A DNA stretch of 10,125 nucleotides from DASVXQ01 sp046727955 (GTDB lineage: Bacteria; Actinomycetota; CALGFH01): contig JBKPDO010000096.1 in assembly GCA_046727955.1 (NCBI GenBank), positions 1 to 10,125 of the forward strand, given 5' to 3'. Under the pieces are notes generated by a model, which saw only the letters and a program-made list of their open reading frames with translations, was not told where the DNA came from and ran no database searches. The translations under genes and the position numbers were made by a program. Below, in pieces: positions 7,871-10,125 of this stretch (position 1 is the stretch's first letter; every line of letters begins with the position of its first letter).

Positions 7871-7876
7871 ATGCTA
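7871..7876 (-). promoter_or_regulatory. Possible -10 element for the glucodextranase gene
   Basis: On the minus strand TAGCAT sits 43 bases before the preferred GTG start at 7828, within the 55-bp gap after the unknown gene (the gap measured to the longer reading frame at 7861). The expected -35 position reads TTCCCC or CTTCCC, a weak match. If real, transcription would begin close to 7864, which would also favour the 7828 start. No T-rich terminator is visible in this gap. Confidence 0.22.
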
Positions 7877-7916
7877 GCTTCTTCCGATCGGCAGGGGAAG
7901 CGGTGATCCGCTCCGG

Positions 7917-8744
7917 TCAGCGCCGCGAGGGCAGGCGGGTAACCGTGTGCAGGGCGGAGCGGACGGCGGCGTTGTGCCAGACGTTGCGGGCGTTCGACCA
8001 CTGGCGGCGGCGGTCGACGCAGACGACGGTGGTCTCCACCGGCTGCTCGACCCCGAAGTGCGCCGCCAGGCTCTTGAGGGTGTGCTGCCAGAAGCGGTCC
8101 TCCTTGCGGTGGCCGCCCGCCGCCAGCGCCATCTCGTAGATCGGGTCGCTCGCGCGCAGCAGCACCTGCGCCTGCGCGATGGTGCGGCCCTCCTGCTCGG
8201 CGGCGCTGAAGGTGATCCAGGCGGCGAAGATGTGCCCCTCCGGCGTCATGAAGGTGAAGGACACGTCGTCCGCGTACAGCACCAGCACCCCGGTGGAGAG
8301 CAGCAGCCGGCCAGGCATGCTGAGGTTGAGCAGCGCCACCTCGCCAGGGGCGATGCCGGTCAGCGGGCCATAGAACCAGTTGCGCGCCGGCCAGAAGCGC
8401 TGGAAGTTCTCCTTCCAGGTCTTGATCACCTCGGCGGGCGAGACGCCAGCGTCGCCGAGATCGACCCGGTAGGTCTTCTGCCAGAGCTTGCCGAAGCCCT
8501 GGACCGGACCGGTCACGCGGCGGCCGGTCACGTTGAGGTTGACCGCCTCGTCCGGGACGGCACCGACCTCCAGCGTGTGCACGCCGACGGCCCAGTACTC
8601 AGCGTCCCGGGGCGCCGCCATTGCCTCGGCCATTGCCTCGGCCGCCGCCGCGGCCCCCGCCTCGGCCGCGGCCCCCGCCTCGGCCGCGGCGGGCTCGATG
8701 GCCTCGTTCAGAGGCTCTGCAGGTTTGTCCGATTGCATGCTCAC
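7917..8744 (-). CDS. Conserved-looking protein of unknown function, 275 residues, coupled to a STAS gene
   Basis: I do not recognise a named family. Residues 1-47 are a low-complexity Ala/Glu tail built from DNA repeats (AEAGAAAEAGAA, then AEAMAEAM). The ordered part, 48-275, has several motif-like blocks: VQGFGKLWQKTYRV, WKENFQRFWPARNWFYGPLTG, LSTGVLVLYADDVSFTFMTP, GHIFAAWITFSA and GGHRKEDRFWQHTLKSLAAH. Alternating beta strands followed by a long C-terminal amphipathic helix would fit an SRPBCC/START-like binding fold, but this is a guess. There is no signal peptide or membrane helix, so it is probably cytoplasmic. The start is GTG at 8744-8742, which overlaps the stop of the upstream STAS gene as GTGA; GGAGGA lies four bases before it, and ATG at residue 3 is the alternative. 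This overlap implies translational coupling and a shared role with the STAS protein. Confidence 0.88.
   Translation of the reverse strand: MSMQSDKPAEPLNEAIEPAAAEAGAAAEAGAAAAAEAMAEAMAAPRDAEYWAVGVHTLEVGAVPDEAVNLNVTGRRVTGPVQGFGKLWQKTYRVDLGDAGVSPAEVIKTWKENFQRFWPARNWFYGPLTGIAPGEVALLNLSMPGRLLLSTGVLVLYADDVSFTFMTPEGHIFAAWITFSAAEQEGRTIAQAQVLLRASDPIYEMALAAGGHRKEDRFWQHTLKSLAAHFGVEQPVETTVVCVDRRRQWSNARNVWHNAAVRSALHTVTRLPSRR
8619..8690. repeat. In-frame coding repeats (12 bp x2, 18 bp x2.3) in the Ala/Glu tail
   Basis: CATTGCCTCGGC is tandem at 8619-8630 and 8631-8642. GCGGCCCCCGCCTCGGCC is tandem at 8650-8667 and 8668-8685, with a partial third copy to 8690. Both periods are multiples of three, so copy number can change without breaking the frame of the 275-residue protein; they encode AEAM and AEAGAA units. 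Confidence 0.85.
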
Positions 8745-9121
8745 GGCTCCTCCGTTCCCAGCGCGCCAGTAGTGGTCGCGCTCTTCACCGCCGTGTCCTC
8801 GTCGGCGTAGACCGTCATGAAGTCCGACAGGCGAGTTATCTGAAAGATCTCCTGGTAGTGGTCGATGAGACCGAAGGCCGCGACCTCCCGGCGCTCGCTC
8901 CGGGCCCGTGCCAGCAGCTCCAGGATCAGGGCGAGACCGGTCGAGTTGATGTAGCGGACCTGCTCGAAACTCAGGACGAGCGTGGACGGGTCGGTGCGCG
9001 CCGCCTCGGCGTACGCCGCCTGCAGCGGCTCGTGAGCCGCGATGTCGACGATCCCCTCGAAATCGATGACGCTTGCCTCCCCCCGGTGCCGCACGGTCGC
9101 CCTGAACTCACCAACGACCAT
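8741..9121 (-). CDS. STAS-domain protein, anti-sigma factor antagonist-like (SpoIIAA/RsbV type)
   Basis: The product is 126 residues: a single STAS domain (about 4-108) and a short Thr/Glu tail. The beta strand LVLSFEQVRYINSTGLALIL, with the loop before the second helix, matches the SpoIIAA phosphorylation site MDSSGLGVIL. By that alignment Asp becomes N59, the first Ser S60 and the phosphorylated Ser T61, so the site keeps a hydroxyl residue but as threonine. Such proteins bind an anti-sigma kinase when unphosphorylated and free a sigma factor; related STAS domains sit in stressosome-like complexes. No kinase, phosphatase or sigma gene is in the window, so partners are unknown. ATG at 9121-9119 has AGGAG five bases upstream. 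It is the first gene of the leftward set and overlaps the next gene by four bases. Confidence 0.93.
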   Translation of the reverse strand: MVVGEFRATVRHRGEASVIDFEGIVDIAAHEPLQAAYAEAARTDPSTLVLSFEQVRYINSTGLALILELLARARSERREVAAFGLIDHYQEIFQITRLSDFMTVYADEDTAVKSATTTGALGTEEP

Positions 9122-9172
9122 CTCCGCTCCTTTGCCGGATGCGGCATCTGTCCGGTACCTCGATGCCGCTCC

Positions 9173-9240
9173 AAGATCGTTGTAGCGCGCCAGCGTTCCG
9201 GCACCGTTACGGCGAGCCCGCCGATGACCGTTACGATCTT
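9173..9240. repeat. Perfect 8-bp inverted repeat flanking the direct repeats
   Basis: AAGATCGT at 9173-9180 and its exact reverse complement ACGATCTT at 9233-9240 bracket the direct repeats; centres are 60 bp apart. This could allow binding by a dimer with DNA looping, or be chance. Confidence 0.45.
9203..9235. repeat. Direct repeat ACCGTTACG, two copies 24 bp apart
   Basis: Identical 9-mers lie at 9203-9211 and 9227-9235. A degenerate third core, CGTTCCG, is at 9194-9200. Their place in the middle of the divergent region suggests regulator half-sites. Confidence 0.6.
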
Positions 9241-9274
9241 CCTATCGGACGTCGCCGTTGCAGGAGGAGGGCAG

Positions 9275-10125
9275 GTGTCGGGGCTCTGGCTGGCGCTGCT
9301 CGGCCCGCCGCGGATCAGGGTGGGCGGTGTGCCCATCCAGGTGGACACGCGCAAGGCCATCGCCCTGCTGGCGTACCTGGCGGTGACCGGTGAGCGCCAC
9401 GGGCGCGACCAGCTTGCCGAGCTGCTCTGGCCCGAGCACGACTCGGAGCACGCTCGCGCCGCCCTGCGGCGCACGCTCTCGGCGCTGAACCGCGCCCTCG
9501 GCGACGACCGCCCCGGCATGCTCCAGGCCGACCGCGCCAGCGTCGGGCTCGACCCCGGCGCCGCCGAGCTGGACCTGCGCCGGTCCGAGGACCTGCTGGC
9601 GGCCTGCCGCGGCCACGGCCACCCGCCCGAGCAGGTGTGCGAGGCCTGCGTGGCGCCGCTCACCGAGGCGGTCGCGCTGCACCGCGGCGACTTCATGGCC
9701 GGGTTCGCGCTGCGCGACGCCGCCGGCTTCGAGGACTGGCAGCTCCTCCAGGCGGAGCGCCTGCGGCGCGGGCTGGCCGGAGCGCTCGACCGCCTGGTGC
9801 TGGGGCTGGCGGGCACCGGCGCGTGGGAGCGGGCACTGGAGGCGGCCCACCGCCGCGTCTCCCTCGACCAGCTCCACGAGCCCGCCCACCGGCAGCTCAT
9901 GCAGGTCTACGCCTGGAGCGGCCAGCGCGCCGCCGCGCTGCGCCACTACCGCGAGTGCGTGCGGGTGCTCGACCAGGAGCTGGGCGTGCCGCCGCTGGAG
10001 GAGACCACCGCGCTTTACCAGGCGATCGCCTCGGACAGTCCGCCGCCGGTCCCGGAGCTGCTGAAGCCTACCGGCGGCGGCGGCCGGCCGGCCGCCGCCG
10101 CGACGGCACCCGCGCCGGCACCCGC
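9275..10125 (+). CDS. BTAD/SARP-type transcriptional activator, N-terminal 283 residues, cut off by window edge
   Basis: Partial gene: it starts at GTG 9275-9277, with GGAGGAGG ending four bases upstream, and stays open to the right edge. Residues 1-93 read as an OmpR/PhoB-like winged helix (LALLGPPRIRVGGVPI, RKAIALLAYLAV, GRDQLAELLWPEHDSEHARAA). Residues about 97-243 form the bacterial transcriptional activation domain of TPR-like helices (LHRGDFMAGFALRD, FEDWQLLQAERLRRGLAGAL, DQLHEPAHRQLMQVYAWSGQ, ALRHYRECVRVLDQELGVPP). A Pro/Ala/Gly linker from about 245 suggests further domains, often an NTPase and TPRs in AfsR-like proteins; these lie outside. C111, H114, H116, C122 and C125 could form a metal site within the BTAD. 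The family binds direct repeats and activates transcription. Being divergent from the STAS set, it may control that set and itself. Confidence 0.93.
   Translation, partial: MSGLWLALLGPPRIRVGGVPIQVDTRKAIALLAYLAVTGERHGRDQLAELLWPEHDSEHARAALRRTLSALNRALGDDRPGMLQADRASVGLDPGAAELDLRRSEDLLAACRGHGHPPEQVCEACVAPLTEAVALHRGDFMAGFALRDAAGFEDWQLLQAERLRRGLAGALDRLVLGLAGTGAWERALEAAHRRVSLDQLHEPAHRQLMQVYAWSGQRAAALRHYRECVRVLDQELGVPPLEETTALYQAIASDSPPPVPELLKPTGGGGRPAAAATAPAPAP

Larger units (their letters stand above)
9122..9274. promoter_or_regulatory. Divergent promoter region between STAS and BTAD genes
   Basis: This 153-bp region must hold promoters for both directions. It contains ACCGTTACG twice (9203-9211 and 9227-9235), a related CGTTCCG at 9194-9200 exactly 11 bp before the first core, and a perfect inverted pair AAGATCGT (9173-9180) / ACGATCTT (9233-9240) with 52 bases between. 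A weak leftward -10 candidate TACAAC lies at 9184-9179, and the repeats would overlap its -35 zone. SARP/BTAD activators are known to bind direct heptamer repeats at about 11- or 22-bp spacing, so these are plausible operator sites; binding is inferred. Confidence 0.55.

Noticed and set aside
4538..7906. Plus-strand open frame of about 1122 codons opposite the glucodextranase gene
   Set aside because: Its product is Gly/Arg/Val/His-rich low-information sequence with no domain motif, while the opposite strand encodes a complete GH15 enzyme. Long antisense frames are expected in DNA this GC-rich.
9139..9393. Plus-strand 84-codon frame starting before the BTAD gene
   Set aside because: It is in a different frame from the BTAD protein, has no ribosome site and spans the divergent promoter repeats.
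8971..9946. Minus-strand open frames opposite the BTAD gene (8971-9900 and 9242-9946)
   Set aside because: They are shadows: Ser/Arg- or Gly/Ala/Val-rich with no motif, while the plus strand shows a clear winged-helix plus BTAD protein. One also overlaps the STAS gene and its divergent promoter.

Overview
The window is very GC-rich throughout. Its gene content is a GCS2-family ligase, a glucodextranase-type GH15 enzyme, a STAS protein, a BTAD regulator and a LuxR-type ATPase/TPR regulator. This points to a high-GC Gram-positive bacterium (Actinomycetota), but the sequence alone does not fix a genus or even an order. No rRNA, tRNA, CRISPR array, transposase or phage gene is visible, so this looks like ordinary chromosomal sequence.

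Layout from left to right. (1) Positions 1-2652, minus strand: the first 884 residues of a large AAA-ATPase/TPR regulator whose C-terminus, probably a LuxR helix-turn-helix, lies beyond the left edge. (2) 2653-3268: a hairpin with a duplicated arm (2690-2755), a 55-residue basic small protein gene (2781-2948, minus) and a repeat-rich gap of about 320 bp. (3) 3269-4375, minus: a YbdK-like carboxylate-amine ligase, whose stop codon lies in the last partial copy of a 22-bp tandem repeat. (4) 4499-7828, minus: a secreted four-domain GH15 glucodextranase/glucoamylase with both catalytic glutamates present. (5) 7917-8744, minus: a 275-residue protein of unknown function. (6) 8741-9121, minus: a STAS-domain protein that overlaps gene 5 by four bases (GTGA). 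(7) 9122-9274: a divergent promoter region with direct and inverted repeats. (8) 9275-10125, plus: the N-terminal 283 residues of a BTAD/SARP-type activator running off the right edge.

The STAS gene and the unknown gene are almost certainly translated together. The glucodextranase gene follows 88 bp later (from its preferred start) with no clear terminator between, so the three may be co-transcribed. The divergent BTAD regulator is the natural candidate to control this set from the shared 153-bp region. That control, and any link between STAS signalling and dextran or starch breakdown, is inference. Nothing in the window proves a new system. The points most worth a second look are the STAS/unknown pair, the repeats in the divergent promoter, the possible metal-binding motif in the BTAD protein and the many short tandem duplications between genes.
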